Assembly: GCF_014269185.2 (NCBI RefSeq) | Contig: NZ_JABWRZ020000001.1 | Coordinates: forward strand, 2,009,001-2,073,000 | Length of the DNA stretch: 64,000 bases | From: Pseudomonas oryzicola | GTDB taxonomy: Bacteria; Pseudomonadota; Gammaproteobacteria; Pseudomonadales; Pseudomonadaceae | Direction of reading: 5' to 3' | Part shown: in pieces, positions 9,910 to 18,148 of the stretch | Position numbering within the stretch: position 1 is the stretch's first letter | Layout of the letters: each line of letters opens with the position of its first letter | The notes under the pieces: model-generated | The model's input: the letters and a program-made list of their open reading frames with translations, nothing else | Database searches by the model: none | Told to the model about the DNA's origin: nothing | Position numbers and translations under genes: made by a program

Positions 9910-10111
9910 TCTCGACGCCGCTGCGAGCCAGTTCGAAGCGGTTTTCACCCAGGTGGTTGACCTTGTCACCGATGGCCAGGCGGTAAGTGGTGATGGGCGC
10001 ACCCAGCGTGCTGCCGTCCACTTGCAGGGTCGACTCCTGGAACTCGTGCACGGGGTAGATACGGCCTTCGGCGTCACGGGCGTGGAATTGGCCGACCATT
10101 ACTGCTGCCAT
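9893..10111 (-). CDS. Conserved small hypothetical protein, 72 residues
   Basis: Not recognised. The 72-residue product starts at ATG 10111, preceded by AGAGGT on its strand, and has no signal peptide or membrane segment. It begins AAVMVGQFHARDAEGRIY and ends EIIRIP; it looks like a small beta-rich cytoplasmic protein. It converges on ldcA and their 3' ends overlap by 17 bases. A longer frame to 10216 exists but lacks a ribosome binding site. Confidence 0.6.
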   Translation of the reverse strand: MAAVMVGQFHARDAEGRIYPVHEFQESTLQVDGSTLGAPITTYRLAIGDKVNHLGENRFELARSGVEIIRIP

Positions 10112-10267
10112 TTGGGTGAGAACCTCTGAATTACGTAGGGAATGTCTGATCGGATAGACCGTGGAACCGCTTCGGAAGTTTTCGCACCCTGGAAAAAAAA
10201 CCAAAGTGCCGAACAACGGTCATCTATAACTACAACGTCCTCTTACCCAGCAAAGGTTGGAATTGCC

Positions 10268-10828
10268 ATGACCCAGGTGTATTCGGTAGCTGTCGTCGTC
10301 GGTAGCTTGCGCAAGGACTCCTACAACCGCAAGGTTGCCCGTGCACTCTCGGAGCTGGCGCCGTCCAGCCTGGCGCTGAAGATTGTCGAGATCGGTGATT
10401 TGCCGTTGTACAACGAGGATGTCGAGGCCGATGCACCGCCGCAATCGTGGAAACGTTTTCGCGATGAGATCCGCCGCAGCGATGCAGTGCTATTCGTCAC
10501 TCCGGAATACAATCGCTCGGTGCCGGGCTGCCTGAAGAACGCTATCGATGTCGGCTCGCGGCCCTACGGGCAAAGCGCCTGGGGCGGCAAACCGACGGCG
10601 GTGGTCAGTGTGTCACCGGGGGCCATTGGCGGTTTTGGCGCCAACCATGCCGTACGCCAGTCGCTGGTCTTTCTGGACATGCCATGCATGCAGATGCCCG
10701 AGGCCTACCTTGGCGGGGCGGCGAGCCTGTTCGACGAGGCCGGCAAGCTCAACGACAAGACCCGGCCGTTCCTGCAGGGGTTCATTGACAAGTTTGCTTC
10801 GTGGGTGAAATTGAACAGGGCGGTTTGA
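10268..10828 (+). CDS. chrR: NADPH-dependent FMN reductase, ChrR-type (chromate/quinone reductase)
   Basis: Soluble dimeric or tetrameric flavoprotein that transfers two electrons to quinones and can reduce chromate. The 186-residue product starts at ATG 10268 with AAAGGTTGG upstream. It carries the flavodoxin-like FMN loop GSLRKDSYNRKV (about residues 12-23), the FVTPEYNRSVPGCLKNAIDVGSR family signature (about 77-99) and VSVSPGAIGGFGA. The sequence strongly resembles ChrR described from P. putida. The gene is followed by a strong REP-type dyad shared with the converging receptor gene. Confidence 0.88.
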   Translation: MTQVYSVAVVVGSLRKDSYNRKVARALSELAPSSLALKIVEIGDLPLYNEDVEADAPPQSWKRFRDEIRRSDAVLFVTPEYNRSVPGCLKNAIDVGSRPYGQSAWGGKPTAVVSVSPGAIGGFGANHAVRQSLVFLDMPCMQMPEAYLGGAASLFDEAGKLNDKTRPFLQGFIDKFASWVKLNRAV

Positions 10829-10864
10829 CCTGCCTTCAGCAATCATCGCTGAGCGCACGATCGC

Positions 10865-10903
10865 TGCAGGAGCGGCCTTTTGCCGCGAAAGGCCGCTCCT
10901 GCA
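10865..10903. repeat. REP-type palindrome, likely bidirectional terminator
   Basis: Perfect 16-base arms (TGCAGGAGCGGCCTTT at 10865-10880 and its complement at 10888-10903) around a 7-base loop. It lies exactly between the converging chrR and TonB-receptor genes, so it can end or stabilise both transcripts. Confidence 0.75.
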
Positions 10904-10922
10904 AGAAGCTGTGCGCAGCGGT

Positions 10923-12983
10923 TCAGCGGAAGCTGTAGGAAACCCCGGCATACACAGCAAACCCTTCGCCCGGTGTCGAGCGGGCAACGTCCTTGCCAGC
11001 GTCGTCGTAGCCGGGTGTCACCGTTGCCGCATAGCGCTTGTTGGTCAGGTTGCGCAGGTCAAGCCAGGTCTGCCAGTCCTGTTTCGGTGAATTCCAGCCA
11101 AGGCGCGTGCCGAGCAAGGCATAGGCGTCGGCGTGGTAGCTGTTGGCGTAGTCCACCTGCACCTTCGACGCCATTTGCGTATTCAGCCCTGCGTAGAAGC
11201 CATTTGGCCAGTCGTAGCGCAGTTCGGCCTGATAGTAGTGCATCGGGATGCCGGGCAGCCGGTTGTCGCCGAACTGGTCGTCGTCGCGGTAGTGGAAGTC
11301 ACTGAAGGTGTAGGCCTGGCGCAAGCTGAGCCTGCCAGTCCCGGCGCGTTCCCACAGCGTGCTGTCGAGGCCGGCTTCCACCCCTTGGTGCACCGTGGCG
11401 CTGGCGTTGAATTCCTTGGCCGGAGCGCCCTGCATGATTTCCACGGCCAGCAGTTCATGACGAACCTGCGCGTAGTACCAGGCCAGGTCCCAATGTCCCA
11501 CTGCCGAGTCGCCGCGCGCACCCAGCTCCAGCGTGGTGGCTGTCTGGTTCTGCATCTCGATCGGCTGATAGGCGGTTGGCGCGCTCCAGATCAGGGACCA
11601 GGGATGGGGCGGTTCGACCGAGCGGCTCAGATTGCCGTACACCTGCAGGTCCGGGCGGATGTCATAGCGTAGCCCCAGGCGAGGTGCGTAGTCCCAGTCA
11701 TGCATGCTCACCTTGCCACCTTCGGCAGGGTAGGTGACAGCACTTTCGCGGCGGGTATAGATCATCGCCAGACCGGTGGTCAGCCACAGGTTGGGGACCA
11801 GCTCCAGGTCGTTGCCGAAATGCAGCACGGTGTCCGAACCCTGGTAAGTGAAGTCTCGGGTGCGTGCGCCGAATACATCGCCAGTGCGCGCGAATTGCGA
11901 AGCACCGCTGTTGGGCAGGTGTTTGGTGGTACGCCAGCCGACGGTGGTCTTGCTGTCGTGGCCGAACAGAGTGTCGCGGCGGAAGTAATTCAGGGTGCCG
12001 CTGACATCGGTGTAGGCCACCTTCAGGCGCATCGGGCCTTCGCGCAGGTCCATCGGGTAGTCATGGTAGACCAGGCCAGCTTCCAGGCGCGCATCATCGT
12101 CGAGGTAGAAGGTGGTCTTGTTGCCCAGCCAGGTGCTGCCCGGCTGGGGGCGGCTGTCATCGCGAGCCAGGTAGTTCGGGTTGGCAGCGCGGGGGTGGTG
12201 CTTGATCTGCTGCTTGGTCAAGCGCCCGGCCAGTTCGTTGTCGGTTTCCCGATAGCGCAGGTAGAAGCGGGTTTCCAGGTCAGGGTTGAAACGGTAGCCG
12301 AAGTTGGCGGCAACGCCCTTGGCACTGCCGCTGCTGTGCGCCTGATAGCCGTCATATTCCGAATCGGTCAAGGCCAGGTAATAGTCGAGCTTGCCCAGTA
12401 CCTGGCCCGAACTGACCTGCCGGTGCTGATAACCATGGCTGCCGACTTCATAGCGCACCTGCAGCGGCGCGGCGTCGTAGCCGGTGTGGGTGATGTAGTT
12501 CAGTGCCCCGCCAAGGGCCAGCGCGCCCTGGTCAAAGCCGTTGGCGCCGCGCAGCACTTCGGCACGGCTCAGCCACAACGGCTCGAACAGTTCGTAGGGC
12601 GTACCACCCGGGCCGGTCAGCGGCAGGCCGTCGAACATCGTGTACACCCCGGAGCCATGGGCCCCCGGGGCGCGGTTGAGGCCCGAGCCGCGGATCGACA
12701 ACTTGATGCCATCGTTGCCCGCCGATTGGGCGAATACCCCGGGTTGGTAGGCAAGCACGTCCTGGTTGCTTGCGACCCGGCCTTGTCCTGCACGCTGCAT
12801 GTCGACCAGGTTACTGGCCCCTGGCACCTCACGCAGGCGTTCGCTGGCTGCGCTCAGGTCATTCTGCTCCTCGTCCGTGATCAGCACCTGGCCCAGTTCG
12901 ACCGAGGAGGCCGCCGCAGGCTGGTTGGCAGCCAAAGCGGCCAGCAGGCCAAGGCAGGAGGATAGGGGCAAAACGCAACGCAT
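10923..12983 (-). CDS. TonB-dependent outer-membrane receptor
   Basis: Outer-membrane active transporter, 686 residues, with a signal peptide ending near residue 26 (ANQPAAA). The plug domain (about 35-165) includes a TonB-box-like start (GQVLITDEE), LREVPGASNLVDM, and the IRGSGLNRAPGAHG motif. The rest is a beta-barrel of 22-strand type ending in the hydrophobic SYSFR. The shape is that of an Fe-siderophore or metal-chelate receptor. No sigma-factor signalling extension precedes the plug. No clear Fur box was found in the 220-base upstream gap, so the ligand, ferric or other, cannot be named. The gene is divergent from the phage-like cluster at 13.2 kb. Confidence 0.85.
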   Translation of the reverse strand: MRCVLPLSSCLGLLAALAANQPAAASSVELGQVLITDEEQNDLSAASERLREVPGASNLVDMQRAGQGRVASNQDVLAYQPGVFAQSAGNDGIKLSIRGSGLNRAPGAHGSGVYTMFDGLPLTGPGGTPYELFEPLWLSRAEVLRGANGFDQGALALGGALNYITHTGYDAAPLQVRYEVGSHGYQHRQVSSGQVLGKLDYYLALTDSEYDGYQAHSSGSAKGVAANFGYRFNPDLETRFYLRYRETDNELAGRLTKQQIKHHPRAANPNYLARDDSRPQPGSTWLGNKTTFYLDDDARLEAGLVYHDYPMDLREGPMRLKVAYTDVSGTLNYFRRDTLFGHDSKTTVGWRTTKHLPNSGASQFARTGDVFGARTRDFTYQGSDTVLHFGNDLELVPNLWLTTGLAMIYTRRESAVTYPAEGGKVSMHDWDYAPRLGLRYDIRPDLQVYGNLSRSVEPPHPWSLIWSAPTAYQPIEMQNQTATTLELGARGDSAVGHWDLAWYYAQVRHELLAVEIMQGAPAKEFNASATVHQGVEAGLDSTLWERAGTGRLSLRQAYTFSDFHYRDDDQFGDNRLPGIPMHYYQAELRYDWPNGFYAGLNTQMASKVQVDYANSYHADAYALLGTRLGWNSPKQDWQTWLDLRNLTNKRYAATVTPGYDDAGKDVARSTPGEGFAVYAGVSYSFR

Positions 12984-13203
12984 TGTACGACTCCAGGTGA
13001 AAGGGCAAATGACAACGGCGTTGAGACGAGCGAAATCACCCTTGAAGCACGAAGAAAGCCGGCTAATTTGCCGCAGGTTTCATCACGTGGTTTTGTACGA
13101 AAGTTCTTTACAAGCCGCAGTGATAGAGCCGCACGGCTGGCGCTTCGTAGAGTGACCGCAGACCGGCAGCAATGCCTCTCTCAATCACCCGCGGAGTTCA
13201 AAC

Positions 13204-13452
13204 ATGAATGACCACGCACGACATTCGCAGCACCCCTTGGCGGACGCCCCGGTTCGCCTGACGCCACGTGAACAGCAAGTCCTGTTGTGGTGCGCCTACG
13301 GCAAGAGTTCCTGGGAGATCGGCCAGATCCTGGCGTGCAAGGAATCGACGGTGAACTTCCATGTATCGAACATTCTGCGCAAGTTCGATGTGCCCACCCG
13401 GGTGGCAGCAGTGATCAAGGCCATTCGCTACGGCATGTTGGTCGGGCAGTGA
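13204..13452 (+). CDS. Orphan LuxR-type HTH protein, 82 residues
   Basis: A single GerE/LuxR helix-turn-helix domain without receiver or autoinducer domain. The hallmark LTPREQQVLLWCAYGKSSWE and ESTVNFHVSNILRKF segments are intact (about residues 19-60), so DNA binding is plausible. GGAG lies 7 bases before the ATG. It heads a plus-strand group with gpL-like and holin-like genes (9-base gap, then an 8-base overlap). HTH-only LuxR proteins are sometimes found as regulators in defective prophages; which promoter this one controls is unknown. Confidence 0.8.
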   Translation: MNDHARHSQHPLADAPVRLTPREQQVLLWCAYGKSSWEIGQILACKESTVNFHVSNILRKFDVPTRVAAVIKAIRYGMLVGQ

Positions 13453-13461
13453 GGGGCGGAC

Positions 13462-13809
13462 ATGGGCGACGATCCTCTGTTTCCGCGTTTTGCCGACAGC
13501 CATGACCCGTTCTGGCCACGCATAGACCTCGGCAGGCTGCGCGAGCGTCTGAACCTGCAGTCGCCGGTCAGCGAAACCGCACTGGAAGTGGCCGCACGCT
13601 GCGCTGCCATCGACGCGGCACGCGAATTCGCCCGCTGGCGTGCGGTACTGCGCAGGCGAGGCTACAAGCGCCTTGATGATGTTGCCAGGCATGACCATGG
13701 GCGTGCATTGAGGGTGTGCTACTTGCGCTTTATCGAGGCTGCAGTCCGGTACAACCTGGGGTCGACTGCCTGCTTGCCCATTGCACGTCGAGGGCGCAAC
13801 CATGCCTGA
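13462..13809 (+). CDS. P2 gpL-like phage head-completion protein, C-terminally short
   Basis: The 115-residue product aligns by eye with the N-terminal two thirds of P2 head-completion protein gpL: FWPRIDLGRLRERLNL corresponds to the gpL FFPDIDPKRVRERMRL stretch, followed by a helix, a WRAVLRRRGYKRLDDV segment matching gpL, and a C-terminal YLRFIEAAVRYNL. gpL in P2 is about 169 residues, so the C-terminus is missing here. GAGGGG lies 6 bases before ATG 13462. The stop overlaps the holin-like start by 8 bases. The order L-then-holin is the order of the P2 late operon (L-X-Y). Assignment is by remembered sequence only. Confidence 0.65.
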   Translation: MGDDPLFPRFADSHDPFWPRIDLGRLRERLNLQSPVSETALEVAARCAAIDAAREFARWRAVLRRRGYKRLDDVARHDHGRALRVCYLRFIEAAVRYNLGSTACLPIARRGRNHA

Positions 13810-14164
13810 AGTCGACATGTTCGACACACCGTGTGCCGTGCTCGTGGCGTTGCTGGAAGCGGATGGCAGTGTACTGTTCGCTGCGCTGCTGGGCGCACTG
13901 CTGGTGAGCGCGGCGCGTGACCGATTGATCACCAATACAGCCAGGCGCCTGAAGCTGGGCAAGAAACTGCTGCTGGTATTCGTGACCGTCGGGGTGGGCC
14001 ACGTGTTCGAGCCGCTGGTGTCGTCACTGGTGCCCCTGCCGACACGTGGCATGGCGGCATTCGTGGCTGCCGTGGTGGTAATACCGATCAGCCTCAAGGT
14101 CATGGTCTGGCTGGATACACTTGACCCACGCGAACTCATCCAGCGCTGGCGAAATCGGGGTTAG
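13802..14164 (+). CDS. Holin-like small membrane protein
   Basis: 120 residues with about three hydrophobic stretches (about residues 20-42, 60-80 and 88-108) separated by basic loops (RDRLITNTARRLKLGKK) and a charged C-terminus (ELIQRWRNRG). This pattern is that of phage holins, which form pores in the inner membrane. ATG 13802 overlaps the gpL-like stop by 8 bases and has GAGGGC upstream. No endolysin or spanin gene follows; instead a convergent CI-type gene overlaps its 3' end by 4 bases. A holin function is inference from shape and context. Confidence 0.6.
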   Translation: MPEVDMFDTPCAVLVALLEADGSVLFAALLGALLVSAARDRLITNTARRLKLGKKLLLVFVTVGVGHVFEPLVSSLVPLPTRGMAAFVAAVVVIPISLKVMVWLDTLDPRELIQRWRNRG

Positions 14165-14541
14165 CCGTTGGCTGACCCCGCCAGCGCACTCAGTTGCTGT
14201 TCCAGTTGCTGGATGCGTTGCTTGTCCTGGATGAGCAGCAGGATGGCCTGGCGATCTGCGGGCGATAACGTGCGCAGGCGCGTGAGCATGTCGTATTCCC
14301 AGTCTGCATCATCCAGGGCTGAGCTGGCAGGGGCGGCTGCGCCCAGCAGCAGCCAGTCCAGTGAGCAGCCGTGCTGCCGGGCCAAGTCTATGCATAACGA
14401 ATATGGAATGCTGTCGCGCACCTTCCAGCTGCTCAGGGTCTGTGGGCTGATCGACAGTTTGCGCGACAGCTCGGCATCGGTCTTGGCGCCGGTCAAAAGC
14501 TTGAGACGGGTGAGCACTGCAGCAAGTACGTGAGTACTCAT
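14161..14541 (-). CDS. Phage CI-type repressor (HTH domain, no peptidase domain)
   Basis: 126-residue regulator with the bacteriophage CI repressor HTH signature: LTGAKTDAELSRKLSISPQT, then LSSWKVRDSIPYSL and GCSLDWLLLG (about residues 14-70). It ends in a Leu/Gln-rich helix (IQQLEQQLSAL) that may dimerise, and lacks the S24 autopeptidase domain that would allow RecA-dependent cleavage. It faces a 37-codon ORF and an Ogr-like gene across a 90-base region with operator-like repeats. Its 3' end overlaps the holin-like gene by 4 bases. Confidence 0.8.
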   Translation of the reverse strand: MSTHVLAAVLTRLKLLTGAKTDAELSRKLSISPQTLSSWKVRDSIPYSLCIDLARQHGCSLDWLLLGAAAPASSALDDADWEYDMLTRLRTLSPADRQAILLLIQDKQRIQQLEQQLSALAGSANG

Positions 14542-14631
14542 AACAGATATCCATGACTGGTTTAATGATATTCCATGGGCTTAAACTACTCTTTATGAAT
14601 ACAGCCCTGCGTTTTAAGGAGCATTTCTGCA
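14542..14631. promoter_or_regulatory. Divergent promoter/operator region between CI-type and Ogr-like genes
   Basis: Two similar motifs, gatatccatg at 14546-14555 and gatattccatg at 14567-14577, lie 21 bases apart, and an inverted repeat GTTTAA (14560-14565)/TTAAAC (14581-14586) overlaps them. This layout fits binding of the CI-type protein. AT content is higher than in the flanking genes. Binding is inference. Confidence 0.45.
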
Positions 14632-14745
14632 ATGAGAAACATCGAACTGAAGAATGATTTCAAGTTTGCTGCCAATACTGACACAGCTGAACGATTATTC
14701 TTAGGGAGCATAGCGTTGAATCATGCTTGCAGGTACTTGCCGTGA
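14632..14745 (+). CDS. 37-residue ORF overlapping the Ogr-like start
   Basis: Small ORF from ATG 14632 to TGA 14743-14745, encoding MRNIELKNDF... ending HACRYLP. AAGGAG lies about 10 bases upstream, a good ribosome binding site. Its stop overlaps the GTG start of the Ogr-like gene (GTGA), so it may be a leader cistron that couples translation. No similarity recognised. It could be a short regulatory peptide or only a translated leader. Confidence 0.45.
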   Translation: MRNIELKNDFKFAANTDTAERLFLGSIALNHACRYLP

Positions 14746-15005
14746 GTACCTACAAACTGGTTTGCCCGCATTGCCACAGCCGGATGCGCATACGCACCAG
14801 CGAAGGGCGCCATATTTTCCTGCGCATTGCTTATTTGCAATGCACAACCGAGGCCTGTGGCTGGTCAGTGCGTGCCGAATTCGAAATGACCCATGAGCTT
14901 TCACCCAGCGGCATGCCCAACCCGGAAGTTTACCTGCCCTCGGCCAATGGTGAGTTGCGCAGGGCGGCATTGCCGACGATAGCGCAGGGAGCAGGCGATG
15001 AATGA
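14742..15005 (+). CDS. Ogr/Delta-type zinc-finger phage transcription activator
   Basis: Homologue of P2 Ogr and P4 Delta, which activate phage late promoters through RNA polymerase alpha. Starting at GTG 14742 the 87-residue product begins STYKLVCPHCHSRMRIRTSEG and shows the C-x2-C...C-x4-C zinc pattern (CPHC, then CTTEAC), followed by ELSPSGMPNPEVYLP. The upstream ATG at 14727 is an alternative but GTG fits the family start and has AGG 8 bases before it. It is translationally coupled to the 37-codon ORF. No P2-type late genes are visible nearby for it to act on apart from the short gpL-holin pair. Confidence 0.8.
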   Translation: MSTYKLVCPHCHSRMRIRTSEGRHIFLRIAYLQCTTEACGWSVRAEFEMTHELSPSGMPNPEVYLPSANGELRRAALPTIAQGAGDE

Positions 15006-15053
15006 GTTGCCACTGGACGCGATGAAAGTAGCTGCAGGACAAACAAGGCAGAT

Positions 15054-15086
15054 AAAAAAACACCCCGCATGAGCGGGGTGTCTTGT
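15054..15086. terminator. Bidirectional rho-independent terminator after nuoN and the Ogr-like gene
   Basis: Stem CACCCCGC/GCGGGGTG with loop ATGA (15061-15080), flanked by A7 on the left and TCTTGTTTTA on the right. On the minus strand the stem is followed by a T-run, ending the nuo transcript 19 bases after the nuoN stop; on the plus strand it can end the phage-like transcript. Confidence 0.85.
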
Positions 15087-15098
15087 TTTACCGGGCAA

Positions 15099-16568
15099 TC
15101 AGCCGATCAGTTGCAGGCCCGCTTGCTGGACCATTTCCAGCAGTGGTTGCGGGTACACGCCAAGCACGAAGGCAAGAATGGCGATGGCCAGCAGCATGAC
15201 GCCGCCGGTGCGCTGTTCCCACTTCAGCGGGGCGTCGTGGCGACGCAGGTTCGGTTCGACCAGGTAAAGGGTGACCATGACGCGCAGGTAGTAGTAGACG
15301 CCGATGGCGCTACCGATCACCAGCGCACCGACCAGCCACCACAGGTGTGACTCGACGCCGGTGGCGATGATGTAGAACTTGCCGATGAAGCCGGCGGTCA
15401 GCGGAATACCGGCCAGCGACAGCATCATCACGGTCAGTACCGCAGTCAGGTACGGACGGCGCCAGAACAGGCCGCGATACTCGTACAGTGCATCGGCGTC
15501 ACGGCCGCCGTAAGGCGACGACATCAGGGTGATGACACCGAAGGCGCCCAGGCTGGTGATCACGTAGGTGACCAGGTACACGCCCATGGCCTCCAGGGCC
15601 AGGCCCTTGCTGGCGACCAGGGCGATGACCAGGTAGCCAAAGTGGGCGATGGACGAGTAACCGAGCAGGCGCTTGAGGTTGCTCTGGGTCAGCGCCAGCA
15701 GGTTGCCGATCAGGATCGAGGCCACGGCAATCACCGCCAGCACGGTGCTCAGCACGCCACTGCTGGCAGCAGGGGAGAGCATGAACAGGCGCACGACAAC
15801 GGCGAACACCGCCACCTTGCTGGCGGTGGCCAGGAACGCGGCGACCGGCGCCGGAGCGCCTTCGTACACGTCCGGGGTCCACAGGTGGAACGGTACCAGC
15901 GACAGCTTGAAGGCCAGGCCGACCAGCATCATGGCCAGGCCCAGCTGGGCCACCAGGCTAGGCATGCTGGTGGCGGCCAGGGCCTTGCCGATCTGGTCGA
16001 AGCTCAGGCTGCCGGCGTCGGCGTACAGCAGCGCCATGCCGAACAGCAGGAACGCCGAGCCGGCAGCCGACAGCACCATGTACTTGATGCCGGCTTCGAG
16101 CGAGCGCTTGTTGAAGAAGGCATACGCCACCAGGCCGTAGACCGGTACCGACAGCAGCTCCAGGCCGATGAACAGGCCGGCCAGGTGGTTGGCACTGACC
16201 AGCACCAGGCCGCCGAGGGCCGACATCAGCAGCAGCAGGTAGAGTTCTTCACGGTTGCCCGGGAAGCCCTTGGAGCCTTCGCCGAGGTAGGCGTGGGCGA
16301 GGGTGACGCAGGCCAGCGTGGCCACCAGCATGATCGCCATGTACAGGCAGGCGAACTTGTCGATGGTCACCAGCGAGGTGACTGCCAGCGGCGCGACCTT
16401 CAGTGCCGGCAGGATCGACAGCAGGGCCAGGTTGAGGCCCACGGTGGACAGCAGAAAAGTCTGCGAGTGGTTGCGCTTCCAGGCGATCGCCAGCATCACC
16501 ACCACCGTGGTGATGGTGGTGATCAGCATCGGCGCCAATGCGATGAAGTGTTGAGTGGTGAATTCCAT
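15099..16568 (-). CDS. nuoN: NADH-quinone oxidoreductase subunit N
   Basis: Antiporter-like membrane subunit of complex I, taking part in proton pumping. I chose ATG 16568 (MEFTTQHFIALAPMLI), with AAGAG upstream, giving 489 residues; a longer frame to 16631 overlaps nuoM and adds unlikely residues. About 14 transmembrane segments are apparent, with the conserved Lys in the GIKYMVLSAAGSAFLLFGMA and SKVAVFAVVVRLF regions. It is the last gene of the operon, 7 bases after nuoM, followed by the terminator at 15061-15080. Confidence 0.95.
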   Translation of the reverse strand: MEFTTQHFIALAPMLITTITTVVVMLAIAWKRNHSQTFLLSTVGLNLALLSILPALKVAPLAVTSLVTIDKFACLYMAIMLVATLACVTLAHAYLGEGSKGFPGNREELYLLLLMSALGGLVLVSANHLAGLFIGLELLSVPVYGLVAYAFFNKRSLEAGIKYMVLSAAGSAFLLFGMALLYADAGSLSFDQIGKALAATSMPSLVAQLGLAMMLVGLAFKLSLVPFHLWTPDVYEGAPAPVAAFLATASKVAVFAVVVRLFMLSPAASSGVLSTVLAVIAVASILIGNLLALTQSNLKRLLGYSSIAHFGYLVIALVASKGLALEAMGVYLVTYVITSLGAFGVITLMSSPYGGRDADALYEYRGLFWRRPYLTAVLTVMMLSLAGIPLTAGFIGKFYIIATGVESHLWWLVGALVIGSAIGVYYYLRVMVTLYLVEPNLRRHDAPLKWEQRTGGVMLLAIAILAFVLGVYPQPLLEMVQQAGLQLIG

Positions 16569-16575
16569 AGCGCTC

Positions 16576-18108
16576 TTACCGGGCCGAAGCGAGTTGAGTG
16601 AAAGCGGAACCGAGCCACTGCTGCACACCACTCATGGTGGCGGCAGAGGTGTCGAGGAACGGCTGCGGATACACGCCCAGCAGGATCAGCAGTACTGCCA
16701 GACCCAGGACCATGATCAGTTCGCGACCGTCCATGCCGGCCAGCACGCTGTCGGCCTTGGCCGGGCCGAAGTAGGCGCGGTGGATCATGATCAGCGAGTA
16801 CACCGAACCGAATACCAGGCCAGTGGTGGCGATCACGGTGATCCACGGCACGCTGGCGAAGCTGCCGATCAGGATCAGGAATTCGCCGACGAAGTTGCCG
16901 GTGCCCGGCAGGCCCAGCGAGGCGGCGGCGAAGAACAGGCTGATGGCTGGCAGGTAGGCGATGCGGTGCCACAGGCCACCCATTTCGCGCATGTCACGGG
17001 TGTGCAGGCGCTCGTACAGCTGGCCGGCCAGGATGAACAGCGCGGCAGCCGACAGGCCGTGGGCCAGCATCTGGATTACCGCGCCTTGCAGGGCCTGCTG
17101 GCTGCCGGAGTAGATACCGATCAGCACGAAGCCCATGTGCGAGACGCTGGAGAACGCGACCAGGCGCTTGATGTCGGTTTGCGCAAAGGCCAGGAAGGCA
17201 CCGTAGAAGATACCGATCAGGCCCAGGGTCATGGCGATCGGCGCGAACTCGGCCGAGGCATTCGGGAACAGCGGCAGGGCGAAGCGCAGCAGGCCATAGG
17301 CCGCAGTCTTCAGCAAGATACCGGCGAGGTCCACGGAACCTGCGGTCGGGGCCTGGGCGTGGGCGTCAGGCAGCCAGGAGTGGAACGGCACTACCGGCAG
17401 TTTCACCGCGAAGGCGATGAAGAAGCCCAGCATCAGCAGGTACTCGGTACCGGCTGGCAGTTCGGCTTTCAGCAGATCGCTGTAGTTGAAGGTGATCACC
17501 CCGGTGTTGGTGTAGTTGACCAGCACCAGGCCAAGGATCGCCACCAGCATGATCAGGCCGCTGGCCTGGGTGAAGATGAAGAACTTGGTCGCTGCATAGA
17601 TCCGGGTCTTCTTGCCGTCTGCCGAGCTGTGACCCCAGAGCGCGATGAGGAAATACATCGGCACCAGCATCATTTCCCAGAAGAAGAAGAACAGGAACAG
17701 GTCCAGGGCCAGGAACACACCGACCACGCCGCCGAGGATCCACATCAGGTTGAGGTGGAAGAAGCCGACGTGGCGCTGGATTTCCTTCCAGGAGCACAGT
17801 ACCGACAGCACACCGAGCAGGCCGGTGAGCAGGATCATCAGCAGCGACAGGCCGTCGAGGGCCAGGTGGATGCTGATGCCGAAGCGCTGGATCCACTGGA
17901 CTTTGTATTCCAGGGCCCAGGCCGGCTCGGCGCCCGGAGCGGGGGCGAGGGTGTAGTCGCCGTTAGCCCACAGCCACAGGCCGATGCCGAGCAGCAGGGA
18001 CATGGTCAGCAGCGCGATCCAGCGCGGCAGAGTGGCGCCGAAGCGCTCACCCAGCCAGCACAGGAAGCCGCCGATGAAGGGGATCAGGATCAGCCAAGGC
18101 AAAATCAT
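16576..18108 (-). CDS. nuoM: NADH-quinone oxidoreductase subunit M
   Basis: Antiporter-like proton-pumping subunit of complex I; 510 residues, 14 or so transmembrane helices. Conserved motifs include the helix-5 Glu in FFFFWEMMLVPMYFLIALWG, the WLPDAHAQAPTAGSVDLAGILLK loop, and the Lys in FAQTDIKRLVAFSSVSHMGF. The start ATG 18108 lies 40 bases after the nuoL stop. Nothing unusual. Confidence 0.97.
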   Translation of the reverse strand: MILPWLILIPFIGGFLCWLGERFGATLPRWIALLTMSLLLGIGLWLWANGDYTLAPAPGAEPAWALEYKVQWIQRFGISIHLALDGLSLLMILLTGLLGVLSVLCSWKEIQRHVGFFHLNLMWILGGVVGVFLALDLFLFFFFWEMMLVPMYFLIALWGHSSADGKKTRIYAATKFFIFTQASGLIMLVAILGLVLVNYTNTGVITFNYSDLLKAELPAGTEYLLMLGFFIAFAVKLPVVPFHSWLPDAHAQAPTAGSVDLAGILLKTAAYGLLRFALPLFPNASAEFAPIAMTLGLIGIFYGAFLAFAQTDIKRLVAFSSVSHMGFVLIGIYSGSQQALQGAVIQMLAHGLSAAALFILAGQLYERLHTRDMREMGGLWHRIAYLPAISLFFAAASLGLPGTGNFVGEFLILIGSFASVPWITVIATTGLVFGSVYSLIMIHRAYFGPAKADSVLAGMDGRELIMVLGLAVLLILLGVYPQPFLDTSAATMSGVQQWLGSAFTQLASAR

Positions 18109-18148
18109 GACGGGTTGGTTTCCTTTGGCAAAGTCGCAAGATTCATAG

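Noticed and set aside
12984..13203. Fur box for the TonB-dependent receptor
   Set aside because: No convincing match in the 220-base gap, so iron control is not claimed.
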